Below are positions 1-7,759 of a stretch of DNA of 64,000 nt, in pieces. The notes beneath the pieces are model-generated. The model was not told where the DNA came from and did not search any database. It saw only the letters and a list, made by a program, of their open reading frames with translations. The DNA is from Prauserella rugosa (GTDB lineage: Bacteria; Actinomycetota; Actinomycetes; Mycobacteriales; Pseudonocardiaceae): contig NZ_JOIJ01000005.1 in assembly GCF_000719975.1 (NCBI RefSeq), positions 124,001 to 188,000 of the forward strand, read 5' to 3'. Position numbers and translations under genes: made by a program. The number at the start of each line of letters is the position of its first letter. The first letter of the stretch is position 1.

Positions 1-1
1 G

Positions 2-649
2 AAGTACTCGTCGATCTTCAACTATCCGACGTTGACCTTCGCCGACGTCGGGGTGATCGGCTGGCTCGTGGACGGTGCGGCGATCTGCAACCAGGTTCCG
101 TTGTGCCGCAGCAGTTACGGGCCGTACGCGCGCGCGATGATCCGCATCTGCAAGGAGGAGTCGTTCCATCAACGGCAGGGTTACGAACTGCTGATGACGA
201 TGATGAACGGCACCCAGCAGCAGCGGGACATGGTGCAGGACGCGACGAACCGGTTCTGGTGGCCGTCGCTGATGATGTTCGGTCCGCCCGACGACGATTC
301 GCCCAACACGGCGCAGTCGATGGCGTGGAAGATCAAGCGGCACACCAACGACGAACTGCGGCAGCGCTTCGTCGACATGACGGTGCCGCAGGCCGAGGCG
401 CTCGGGGTGACGTTGCCGGATCCGGATCTGGCGTGGAACGCCGAACGCGGGCACTACGACTTCGGCCGCATCGACTGGGCCGAGCTGAAACAGGTCATCT
501 CCGGCGGCGGTCCGTGCAACGCCGAGCGGATGGCCAGGCGCAGGCAGGCCCACGAGGACGGCGCGTGGGTGCGTGAGGCGGCCGCCGAACACGCACGGAA
601 GCAGCGCGAACGAGCGGTGGCGGCGGCAACGGAGGAGGTCGGCGCATGA
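2..649 (+). CDS. paaA: Phenylacetyl-CoA epoxidase subunit PaaA, 5'-truncated
   Basis: This is the C-terminal part of the catalytic subunit of ring-1,2-phenylacetyl-CoA epoxidase, the di-iron oxygenase that activates the aromatic ring in phenylacetate breakdown. The reading frame is open from base 2, so the start lies upstream of the window and about 215 residues are visible. The segment [12 protein letters not shown] carries the second E...H iron-ligand pair typical of bacterial multicomponent monooxygenases of the PaaA family. The stop overlaps the paaB start (ATGA at 646-649), which indicates translational coupling. The following paaB, paaC, paaD and paaE genes make the assignment secure. 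The 5' end and promoter cannot be seen. Confidence 0.95.
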   Translation, partial: KYSSIFNYPTLTFADVGVIGWLVDGAAICNQVPLCRSSYGPYARAMIRICKEESFHQRQGYELLMTMMNGTQQQRDMVQDATNRFWWPSLMMFGPPDDDSPNTAQSMAWKIKRHTNDELRQRFVDMTVPQAEALGVTLPDPDLAWNAERGHYDFGRIDWAELKQVISGGGPCNAERMARRRQAHEDGAWVREAAAEHARKQRERAVAAATEEVGA

Positions 650-930
650 GTGGGGACTGGCCGCTGTATGAGGTGTTCGTGCGGGGCAAGCGCGGGCTCA
701 ACCACGTCCACGTCGGCTCGCTGCGCGCCGCCGACGACGACATGGCGCTGCATCACGCTCGCGATCTCTACACCCGCCGCAACGAGGGCGTCAGCATCTG
801 GGTCGTCAAGGCCGGCGACATCGCCGCGTCCAGCCCGGACGAGAAGGACCCGTTCTTCGCTCCGTCCGCGGACAAGGTCTACCGGCATCCGACGTTCTAC
901 GACATCCCCTCCGACGTCCCGCACATGTAG
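646..930 (+). CDS. paaB: Phenylacetyl-CoA epoxidase subunit PaaB
   Basis: This is a small 94-residue subunit of the phenylacetyl-CoA epoxidase complex. In the family PaaB is non-catalytic and bridges the PaaAC heterodimers. The N-terminus ([20 protein letters not shown]) and the central [12 protein letters not shown] segment are typical of PaaB, and the length matches the usual 90-100 residues. The ATG at 646 overlaps the paaA stop by four bases. A purine-rich GGAGGAGG at 631-638 is a good ribosome-binding site at suitable spacing. paaC follows after 30 bases. Confidence 0.95.
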   Translation: MSGDWPLYEVFVRGKRGLNHVHVGSLRAADDDMALHHARDLYTRRNEGVSIWVVKAGDIAASSPDEKDPFFAPSADKVYRHPTFYDIPSDVPHM

Positions 931-960
931 GACGGGCGAGCAGACAGGAGAGGCACGCTC

Positions 961-1836
961 ATGGCCTTCGACAACGCCTACGAGGCGCTGGCCGACGCCC
1001 ACGACGACTCCCGCTGGGCGTTCGGCACCGGGTTCGAGGACCCGCTCTCCGGTGTGGACACCGGTCTTCCCTCCGGAGTGGACGGTCCCGATCTGGCGCA
1101 GTACTGCCTGATGCTGGGGGACGACGCGCTCGTGCTGTCGCACCGGCTGCAGGAATGGTGTACCCGCGCGCCCGAGCTGGAGGACGAGGTCGCGATCGCC
1201 AACATCGGCCTGGACCTGCTCGGGCAGGCGCGGCTGCTCCTGGCGCGGGCAGGCAGGGCCGAGAACGGACCGGGGGAGGACGGCTACGCCTTCTTCCGCG
1301 CCGAGCACGAGTTCCGCAACGTCCGGCTCGTCGAGGCAGGCCGCGGTGACTTCGCCAGGCTCGTCGCCGTCCTGTTCGTCATGTCGACATGGCGACTCGC
1401 GGTGTTCCAGCGGTTGCGGACCTCTGCTGATCCGGTGCTCGCCGCGATCGCGGGCAAGGGCGTCAACGAGCTGGCCTACCACCGCGACTACGCCGCGGGG
1501 TGGCTGGTGCGGCTCGGCGACGGGACGGACGTCTCCCGCGAGCGCATGCAGACCGCGCTGGAGGAGGTGTGGCCGTTCGTCCCCGAACTGTTCGACACGC
1601 ACGAGGTCGAACGGCGACTGGCCGGGGTGGCGATCGATCCCGCGGACACGCGCGCCGAGTTCGACGACGTCGTCTCCCACGTGTTCGGTGCCGCCACCGT
1701 GGCGGTGCCGGACGTGCCGCCCAAGGCGGGCGTGGCGGGCGGAAAGGGGCGCGACGGCAGGCACACCGAGGCGATGGGCTACCTGCTCGCCGAGTTGCAG
1801 AGCGTCGCCAGGGCTCATCCGGAGGCGACATGGTGA
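961..1836 (+). CDS. paaC: Phenylacetyl-CoA epoxidase subunit PaaC
   Basis: This 291-residue structural subunit pairs with PaaA in the epoxidase complex. PaaC has a ferritin-like helical fold but lacks a working di-iron centre. Recognisable family segments are LMLGDDALVLSHRLQEWC near residues 43-60 and the LDLLGQARLLL helix near 85-95. The ATG at 961 is preceded by an AGGAGAGG-type ribosome-binding site. The last codons overlap the paaD start: ATG at 1830, stop at 1834-1836. This gene is part of the paaABCDE operon. Confidence 0.93.
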   Translation: MAFDNAYEALADAHDDSRWAFGTGFEDPLSGVDTGLPSGVDGPDLAQYCLMLGDDALVLSHRLQEWCTRAPELEDEVAIANIGLDLLGQARLLLARAGRAENGPGEDGYAFFRAEHEFRNVRLVEAGRGDFARLVAVLFVMSTWRLAVFQRLRTSADPVLAAIAGKGVNELAYHRDYAAGWLVRLGDGTDVSRERMQTALEEVWPFVPELFDTHEVERRLAGVAIDPADTRAEFDDVVSHVFGAATVAVPDVPPKAGVAGGKGRDGRHTEAMGYLLAELQSVARAHPEATW

Positions 1837-2348
1837 CCTCGGACGCCGCGAAGGCGGCACCCACCGCACGGGCGGTCGCGGAGACGGTGACCGACCCGGA
1901 ACTGCCCATGCTCACGTTGGCCGACCTGGGCGTGCTGCGCGAGGTCACCGAGTCCGCGGACGGGGTCACGGTGTCGATCACGCCGACGTACACCGGCTGC
2001 CCCGCCATGGACACCATGCGCGACGACCTGGTGCACGCGCTCCGGCGAGCCGGGTACGAGCGAGTGGATGTGCGCACCGTCCTGCATCCACCCTGGACCA
2101 CCGACTGGATCACCGAGCGCGGCCGCGCCAAGCTCGCCGAGGCGGGCATCGCTCCGCCCGGCCCGGCTCCCCGGAGGCAGGCGGGTCCGGTGCCGATCCG
2201 TCTGCACCCGCCCGAGCGCAGGGTGGCCTGTCCGCGATGCGGCGCGGCCGACACGGACGCGGTGTCGGAGTTCGGGCCCACGGCCTGCAAGGCCGTCCGC
2301 CGCTGCCGCACGTGCGGCGAACCGTTCGAGCACGTCAAGGAGATCTGA
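1830..2348 (+). CDS. paaD: Phenylacetate degradation protein PaaD (Fe-S assembly-type)
   Basis: This 172-residue protein belongs to the PaaD/MIP18 (DUF59) group that helps mature the iron-sulfur cluster of the phenylacetyl-CoA epoxidase reductase. The N-terminal DUF59 part includes VTDPELPMLTLADLGVLREV. The C-terminus carries a zinc-ribbon-like set of cysteines (ACPRCGAAD near residue 134, then ACK and CRTCGEPF) that distinguishes PaaD from shorter DUF59 proteins. The ATG at 1830 is chosen because it overlaps the end of paaC and starts exactly where homology begins. The frame is open further upstream, but that stretch lies inside paaC and is not expected to be coding. Confidence 0.92.
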   Translation: MVTSDAAKAAPTARAVAETVTDPELPMLTLADLGVLREVTESADGVTVSITPTYTGCPAMDTMRDDLVHALRRAGYERVDVRTVLHPPWTTDWITERGRAKLAEAGIAPPGPAPRRQAGPVPIRLHPPERRVACPRCGAADTDAVSEFGPTACKAVRRCRTCGEPFEHVKEI

Positions 2349-3470
2349 GTGACCGCTTCACCGACTCCACCGGCCGCACCGCCGCAGCTCTCGGCGACGC
2401 CGGTTCGCTCCCGGTTGCGTGGCGAGTTCCACACGTTGACCGTGGCCGACGTCGACCGGCTGTGCTCCGACGCCGTCGCGGTGACCTTCGCCGTTCCGCC
2501 CGAGCTGGCCGCGGCGTACGAGTTCCGCGCCGGTCAGTCGCTGACCCTGCGCCGCACCGTCGACGGCAGGGAGGAGCGCCGGTCGTACTCGATCTGCGCC
2601 GCCGAGGGCGACGCGCTGCGCATCGGTGTCCGCGAGGTACCGGGCGGGCTGTTCTCGACGTGGCTGGTGCGCGAGGTGCGGCCGGGTGACGAGATCGAGG
2701 TCTCCGCGCCGACCGGCACGTTCAGTCCCGGCACCCGCGCGGGCAGGCACGTGCTGATCGGTGCCGGGTCTGGCATCACGCCGCTGCTGTCCATCGCCGC
2801 GACCGTCCTCGAAGATCCAGCTGCCACGGTGACCCTGCTGTACGGCAATCGCCGCAGTGACACCGTCATGTTCACCGACGAGCTCGCCGATCTGAAGGAC
2901 CGCTACCCGCAACGTCTCGAGCTCGTCCACGTGCTCTCCCGTGAGCCGAGGGAGGCCGAGCTGTTCACCGGCAGGCTCGAACCGGACAAGCTGCGCGCGT
3001 TGCTGGCACTCGTACCCGAACCCGGCGAGGTCGACCACTGGTGGCTGTGCGGGCCCTACGGCCTGGTCACCGGCGCGGGCACGTTGCTCGGCGAGCACGG
3101 CGTGGCAGGCGAGCGCATCCACCGCGAACTGTTCTATGTGGACGACGTTCCGCCCACACCGGTGCGGCATCCCGACGAGGCGGCCACGGAGGACGGCTGC
3201 GAGGTCACGGTGGTGCTCGACGGACGGCGCACCACGACCACGCTGGCCCGTGACGTCCCCGTGCTCGACGGTGCCCAGCGCGCACGCCCGGACCTGCCGT
3301 TCGCCTGCAAGGGCGGCGTGTGCGGGACGTGCCGTGCTCGGGTGACCGACGGTGAGGTGACGATGCGGCGCAACTTCGCACTCGAGGACTCCGAGGTCGA
3401 AGCGGGGTTCGTGCTGACGTGTCAGTCGCTGCCGGTCTCGGCCGAGGTGACTGTCGACTTCGACGTCTGA
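2349..3470 (+). CDS. paaE: Phenylacetyl-CoA epoxidase reductase PaaE
   Basis: This 373-residue NADPH-dependent reductase delivers electrons to the PaaA di-iron centre. Domains in order are: an FAD-binding barrel with RRSYSICA near 77-84; an NAD(P)-binding domain with GAGSGITPLLS near 138-148; and a C-terminal plant-type [2Fe-2S] ferredoxin. The four cluster cysteines are C320, C325, C328 and C358, with the expected C-X4-C-X2-C-X29-C spacing. The GTG start at 2349 follows the paaD stop with no gap, so the gene is translationally coupled. No further paa gene follows. The 138 bases to the next gene show no strong terminator. Confidence 0.95.
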   Translation: MTASPTPPAAPPQLSATPVRSRLRGEFHTLTVADVDRLCSDAVAVTFAVPPELAAAYEFRAGQSLTLRRTVDGREERRSYSICAAEGDALRIGVREVPGGLFSTWLVREVRPGDEIEVSAPTGTFSPGTRAGRHVLIGAGSGITPLLSIAATVLEDPAATVTLLYGNRRSDTVMFTDELADLKDRYPQRLELVHVLSREPREAELFTGRLEPDKLRALLALVPEPGEVDHWWLCGPYGLVTGAGTLLGEHGVAGERIHRELFYVDDVPPTPVRHPDEAATEDGCEVTVVLDGRRTTTTLARDVPVLDGAQRARPDLPFACKGGVCGTCRARVTDGEVTMRRNFALEDSEVEAGFVLTCQSLPVSAEVTVDFDV

Positions 3471-3608
3471 TACGCCCTTTTCTCCACTCGTTCGGTCTAC
3501 GTCGGACGGCCCGTGTCGCTGAATCGCGCCGTCGACCCTCGTGCGTGAGCGGTTATCGGCGTTAGTTTCTGGTCGAAACGATGTCGAATGGGTGAGGGGT
3601 TGACCCGG

Positions 3609-4271
3609 ATGCAGATCATCGGAGCCGGATTCGGACGAACCGGTACCGCGTCCATGAAAGCGGCATTGGAGCACCTCGGCTTCGGCCCGTGCTACCACAT
3701 GTTCGACGTACTCCCGAGTCCGCAGCGCACCGAGGACTGGCGTCGGGTGGTCGACGGCGAGGACCGGGACTGGGAACGCATCTTCGCCGGCTTCGGCTCC
3801 ACAGTGGACTGGCCGGGGTGCACGTACTGGCGGGAACTCGCCGACACCTTCCCCGACGCCAAGATTCTGCTGACCACCCGCGACCCGCAGCGGTGGTACG
3901 ACAGCGTGTACAAGACGATCTACGGCTACTACACGGCCGACGTCGACCCCGCGATGCCCGAGGAACTGTCGGCGAAGTTCAAACCGGTCGTGGGCAAGCT
4001 GATCTGGGAGGGCACGTTCGGCGGCCGGTTCGAGGACCGCGATCACGCGATCGAGGTGTTCGAGCGGCACAACGCCGAGGTTCGGCGTAGCGTGCCCGCC
4101 GACCGGCTGCTCGAGTACGAGGTCGGTTCCGGATGGCGACCGCTGTGCGAGTTCCTGGGCGTCGACGTGCCGGACGAGGAGTTTCCGCACGTCAACGACA
4201 CCGGGTCGATGCCCGACCTGGTCGGGCGGATCACCCGCGATGGCGCGATGCCCTCGCCGTTCGGCGGCTGA
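3609..4271 (+). CDS. Sulfotransferase-like P-loop protein
   Basis: This 220-residue protein resembles the bacterial and eukaryotic 'sulfotransferase family' with an N-terminal phosphosulfate-binding P-loop (IGAGFGRTGTASMKAALEHL, residues about 3-22). Other matches are CYHMFDV, a Trp-rich middle (TVDWPGCTYWRELADTFPDAKILLTTRDPQRWYDS) with the TTRDP segment that usually binds 3'-phosphate, and FERHNAEVRRSVP near the C-terminus. The acceptor is unknown and true PAPS use is not proven for many members. ATG 3609 is preferred over ATG 3588 because GAGGGG lies at proper distance before it and family members begin at this point. The next gene is also of a sulfotransferase class but unrelated in fold. 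Confidence 0.8.
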   Translation: MQIIGAGFGRTGTASMKAALEHLGFGPCYHMFDVLPSPQRTEDWRRVVDGEDRDWERIFAGFGSTVDWPGCTYWRELADTFPDAKILLTTRDPQRWYDSVYKTIYGYYTADVDPAMPEELSAKFKPVVGKLIWEGTFGGRFEDRDHAIEVFERHNAEVRRSVPADRLLEYEVGSGWRPLCEFLGVDVPDEEFPHVNDTGSMPDLVGRITRDGAMPSPFGG

Positions 4272-4288
4272 CGAGGCGGAGGTTCGTG

Positions 4289-5827
4289 GTGACGGTGACC
4301 CCGACGACCCAGACGATCCCGACGACCCATACGACCCGGACGACCCGCACGGTGGCGAGGCGGCGGACGGCAGCACCGGCCGCACTGGCGGCCATGCTGA
4401 TCACAGCGGCCGGTCTGGTCGCACCACCGGCGTACGCGCAGGACGAGGCGGACTCGCGGCAGAGCGCGTGGCGGTTCCACACCGAGCCGGACCTGACCCC
4501 GCCGCGCATCAACACTGTCACGCAGGCGAACGGCACCGCGCCGGGCGAGATCTTCCTGGCACCGTTGCCCAAACAGGACGCGGCGGGTCAACCGGGCAAG
4601 CTCATCGTCGACGACCGGGGCGATCCCGTCTGGTTCGCACCCAACGAACCGGGCGTGGCGACCCAGGACTTCAAGATGCAGACCTACCGCGGCGATCCCG
4701 TGCTGACCTACTGGGAGGGCAACGTCGTCGCGCCGCCCGGGTACGGCGAGGGCGAAGCCGTGATCATGGACAGCTCGTACCGTGAGATCGCGCGGCTGCA
4801 ACTCGGTGGCGGGCTCCAGGCCGATCTGCACGACGTCGTGCTCACCGAGCGGGGCACGGCGCTGCTGCTCGGCTACGAGAAGGTGGCGAGGGACCTCACG
4901 CCGGTCGGTGGCCCCGCCGACGGGTCGGTGTTCGAGGGCGTCGTCCAGGAGGTCGACATCGACAGTGGTGAGGTGCTGTTCGAGTGGCGCAGTCTCGCCG
5001 ACGTCGGTCTCGACGAGTCCTTCCTGCCCCTGCCAGAGGATCCCTCGTCCACATGGGACTACTTCCACGTCAATTCCGTGCAGGAGGACGGAAACGACGG
5101 TCTGCTGATCTCCGCCCGCAACACGCACGCCGTGTACCGCCTGGACAAGAACACCGGGAAGGTCGACTGGCGGCTCGGTGGCAAGCGCAGCGACTTCCGG
5201 ATGGGCGAGGGCACCACGTTCGAGTGGGCGCACGACGCGCGCAGGCGGCCGAACGGCACGATCACGCTGTTCGACAACGGTGCGCCGCCGAAGGATCGTT
5301 CCCGGGCGATCACGCTCGACGTCGACGAGAACGCCGGAACCGCCTCGCTTGCGGGATCGCTCGAGCGGCCGAAGGCCGCGCTGAGCCCGAACATGGGCAA
5401 CTACCAGGCGATGCCGGGTGGGAAGGCGTTCGTCGGCTGGGGCGGATCGTCGGGTTACACCGAGTACCACGCCGACGGCTCGGTGGCGTTGGACGCCGAG
5501 ATCGCCGACGGGATGAACTCCTACCGTTCGTTCCGCAAGGAGTGGACGGGCACGCCCACCGACGACCCGGAGGTCGCGGGCGTGGTCGGCCAGGACGGCC
5601 CCACCGGCGTCTACGCCAGCTGGAACGGTGCGACCGAGGTCGCGTCGTGGCGTTTCCTCGCCGGGGACGACCGCGGCAGCCTCGAGCCCGCGGGCGAGGT
5701 ACCGCGAACGGGTTTCGAGACGAAACTCGACCTGCCCGCCGACGCCGATCCGGCGTACGTCGCCGTCGAGGCACTCGACAGTGACGGCCGCGTGCTCGGC
5801 AGGTCGCCCGCCGAACCCGTGGAGTGA
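4289..5827 (+). CDS. Secreted arylsulfotransferase (ASST)-family protein
   Basis: This 512-residue exported protein matches the arylsulfotransferase (Arylsulfotran_2-like) beta-propeller family. Family segments include GKLIVDDRGDPVWFAP, ADLHDVVLTERGTALLLGYE, YFHVNSVQEDGNDGLLISARNTHAVYRLDKNTGKVDWRLGGK and EWAHDARRRPNGTITLFDNG. The N-terminus has a long Thr/Arg-rich n-region, a hydrophobic core (AALAAMLITAAGLVAPPAYA) and an AYA-Q cleavage site, so it is probably a Sec or Tat substrate. GTG 4289 is chosen because GGAGG ends six bases before it; GTG 4286 is also possible. Known ASST enzymes transfer sulfate between phenols without PAPS, but activity here is inferred only from family. The gene starts 17 bases after the sulfotransferase-like gene, so the two may be cotranscribed. 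Confidence 0.82.
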   Translation: MTVTPTTQTIPTTHTTRTTRTVARRRTAAPAALAAMLITAAGLVAPPAYAQDEADSRQSAWRFHTEPDLTPPRINTVTQANGTAPGEIFLAPLPKQDAAGQPGKLIVDDRGDPVWFAPNEPGVATQDFKMQTYRGDPVLTYWEGNVVAPPGYGEGEAVIMDSSYREIARLQLGGGLQADLHDVVLTERGTALLLGYEKVARDLTPVGGPADGSVFEGVVQEVDIDSGEVLFEWRSLADVGLDESFLPLPEDPSSTWDYFHVNSVQEDGNDGLLISARNTHAVYRLDKNTGKVDWRLGGKRSDFRMGEGTTFEWAHDARRRPNGTITLFDNGAPPKDRSRAITLDVDENAGTASLAGSLERPKAALSPNMGNYQAMPGGKAFVGWGGSSGYTEYHADGSVALDAEIADGMNSYRSFRKEWTGTPTDDPEVAGVVGQDGPTGVYASWNGATEVASWRFLAGDDRGSLEPAGEVPRTGFETKLDLPADADPAYVAVEALDSDGRVLGRSPAEPVE

Positions 5828-5887
5828 TCGCCCGCCGGGCGGGAGTGCGGCCTCGTCCCGCTGCGCTCCCGCTCGGCGGTGGATCGC

Positions 5888-7759
5888 TCACTTGCCCGGG
5901 GGCGGGAAATCCTGGATCGTCGCTCCGGCCGCCTGCTGGAGCTGTTTGCAGGCGTTGCCGTTGGTGTTGAGGCTGTAGGTCATGCGGATCGTCTCGACGG
6001 TCGCGAGCATGTCGGACTCGTCGCCCTGGAAGTCGCGGTGCTTCCACTCGATGCTGCACATGCTGCCGCCCGAATCACGGGTGTAGGCGGTGACGTCGCC
6101 GATCCGCACCGGCTTGAGGTCGTTGTAGCTGTTCTCGCCGAACGCGCTCGCCGGTGAGAGTCCCACGGTGATGGTGCCGCTGCCCTTCACGGCTTCCCAG
6201 CTGCACGAGTCCAGCCCGTCGGCGGCCGTGGACTGCACGACGCCCGCCGTCTTGGCCAGCGTGTCGCCGTCGACGAGCGAACACACGTCGACGAGGGCCG
6301 CGCTCTCGTCGGGCAGATCCCGTACCGGCGGATCGAGTCGCAGCTTGTCGACCGCGATGTCGAGGCCCGTGCTCAGCTGGTCGCACCAGCCGTTGTCGTC
6401 GCTGCCGTAGAGCTGCAGCTGGATGCCCTGCTGGGGCGCCGACGGCAGGGCGACGTACTCGGTGCAGCCGCCGCTGCTGTGTTCCTTCAGCACGTCGAGG
6501 CCGCCGACCTTCTCGCCGGTCCCGGACGCGCGGGACCGGTCGATCGTCGCGCCGAGATTGAGCGTGAGTGATCCACCGCCGATTCCGCCCTCGCCGTAGC
6601 GGCACTGGTGCAGATTCGTCGAGTAGGGCGACGGCTGGAGTGTCGAATCACCGAGCTGTGCGCCCTCGAGGACCTTGCAGGGATCGATGGTCCGCAGCCG
6701 GTCGACGCTGAGTGCCTGCGCCGCGGGTTCGCGCTGTTCGGGCTCGATCGCGATGCCCTCCACCGGTGCGAGCCCCTGCACCAGTGACAGCGCGATGACG
6801 CCGGCGAGGGCGACGAGCATGCCGGTCACCGCGGGCCAACGGCGTTTCGCGGGCGGGGGCGGCGGTTCGGGTGGCGGCAGGGCCAGGACGTGGCGGACCT
6901 CCGCCTCCTGCGCGTCGATGAGCTGCTGGACCGGCATCGGCCACGTCGGGCCGTCGTGGTCGATGGGACCGACCATGTCCAGCAGCTGCTCGGGCGTCGG
7001 GCGGGCGTCCGGGTCGCGGGCCAGACATGCCTCGATCACCGGCAGGATCTCGGGAGGAACCCCGTCGACCTGTGGCGGCTCGTGGACGACGTTGTACAGC
7101 GTCTGCGCGGCGGTGGAGCCGGTGAACGGGCCCTGCCCGGTGGCCGCCATGACCAGGAGTGCACCGAGGGAGAACATGTCGCTGGCTGCGGTGAGGTCCT
7201 TGCCCTCCGCCTGCTCGGGCGACATGTAGGCGGGCGATCCGACCACTGTGCCGGTGCTGGTGAACTCCGCACCCTCCGCGGCCCGCGCGATGCCGAAGTC
7301 GATCACCCGGGGCCCGTCGGAGGTCAGCAGCACGTTGCCCGGCTTGAGGTCCCGGTGGATCAGCCCCGCCCTGTGCACGTCGGACAGCGCGACGGCCAGG
7401 CCTGCGATGAGCCTGCGCATCGAGGGCACGGGCAGGGGACCCGCGGCGTCGATGGCGTCGCGCAGCGAGGGGCCCGCCACGTAGACCGACGCGAGCCACG
7501 GCGCCTCGGCCTCCGCGTCGGCATCCATGACCGCCGCCGTGTAGGCACCCGACACCCGGCGCGACGCCTCCACCTCGTGGGTGAAGCGCGTCCGGAACCC
7601 CTCGTCGCGCGAGAAACTCGGGTGGATCCGCTTGACCGCCGCGACCCTGCCGTCCTGGCCGAGGCACAGGAACACCTGGCCCATCGCGCCCTCGCCGAGC
7701 AGTGCCAGCGGGCGGTAGTGGCCGATGGGGTGTGCCTGTTCGGGCTTCAGTGGCTTCAT
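5888..7759 (-). CDS. Membrane Ser/Thr protein kinase with DUF3558-like ectodomain (downstream copy)
   Basis: This 623-residue PknB-class kinase has a cytosolic N-terminal kinase domain (about 12-275), a Pro-rich linker, one membrane helix (about 308-332) and a 290-residue extracellular part. Kinase motifs are complete: Gly loop LLGEGAMGQVF, AVKRIH lysine, HRDLKPGNV catalytic loop, DFGIA and SPEQ. The ectodomain has two copies of a DPC-x-L module (IDPCKVLEG near 362 and VDVCSLVDGDTLA near 493). These resemble the DUF3558 module of actinobacterial lipoproteins, with paired cysteines suggesting disulfides. There are no PASTA repeats. It overlaps the upstream paralogue by four bases (start at 7759, stop of the other at 7756). 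Confidence 0.88.
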   Translation of the reverse strand: MKPLKPEQAHPIGHYRPLALLGEGAMGQVFLCLGQDGRVAAVKRIHPSFSRDEGFRTRFTHEVEASRRVSGAYTAAVMDADAEAEAPWLASVYVAGPSLRDAIDAAGPLPVPSMRRLIAGLAVALSDVHRAGLIHRDLKPGNVLLTSDGPRVIDFGIARAAEGAEFTSTGTVVGSPAYMSPEQAEGKDLTAASDMFSLGALLVMAATGQGPFTGSTAAQTLYNVVHEPPQVDGVPPEILPVIEACLARDPDARPTPEQLLDMVGPIDHDGPTWPMPVQQLIDAQEAEVRHVLALPPPEPPPPPAKRRWPAVTGMLVALAGVIALSLVQGLAPVEGIAIEPEQREPAAQALSVDRLRTIDPCKVLEGAQLGDSTLQPSPYSTNLHQCRYGEGGIGGGSLTLNLGATIDRSRASGTGEKVGGLDVLKEHSSGGCTEYVALPSAPQQGIQLQLYGSDDNGWCDQLSTGLDIAVDKLRLDPPVRDLPDESAALVDVCSLVDGDTLAKTAGVVQSTAADGLDSCSWEAVKGSGTITVGLSPASAFGENSYNDLKPVRIGDVTAYTRDSGGSMCSIEWKHRDFQGDESDMLATVETIRMTYSLNTNGNACKQLQQAAGATIQDFPPPGK

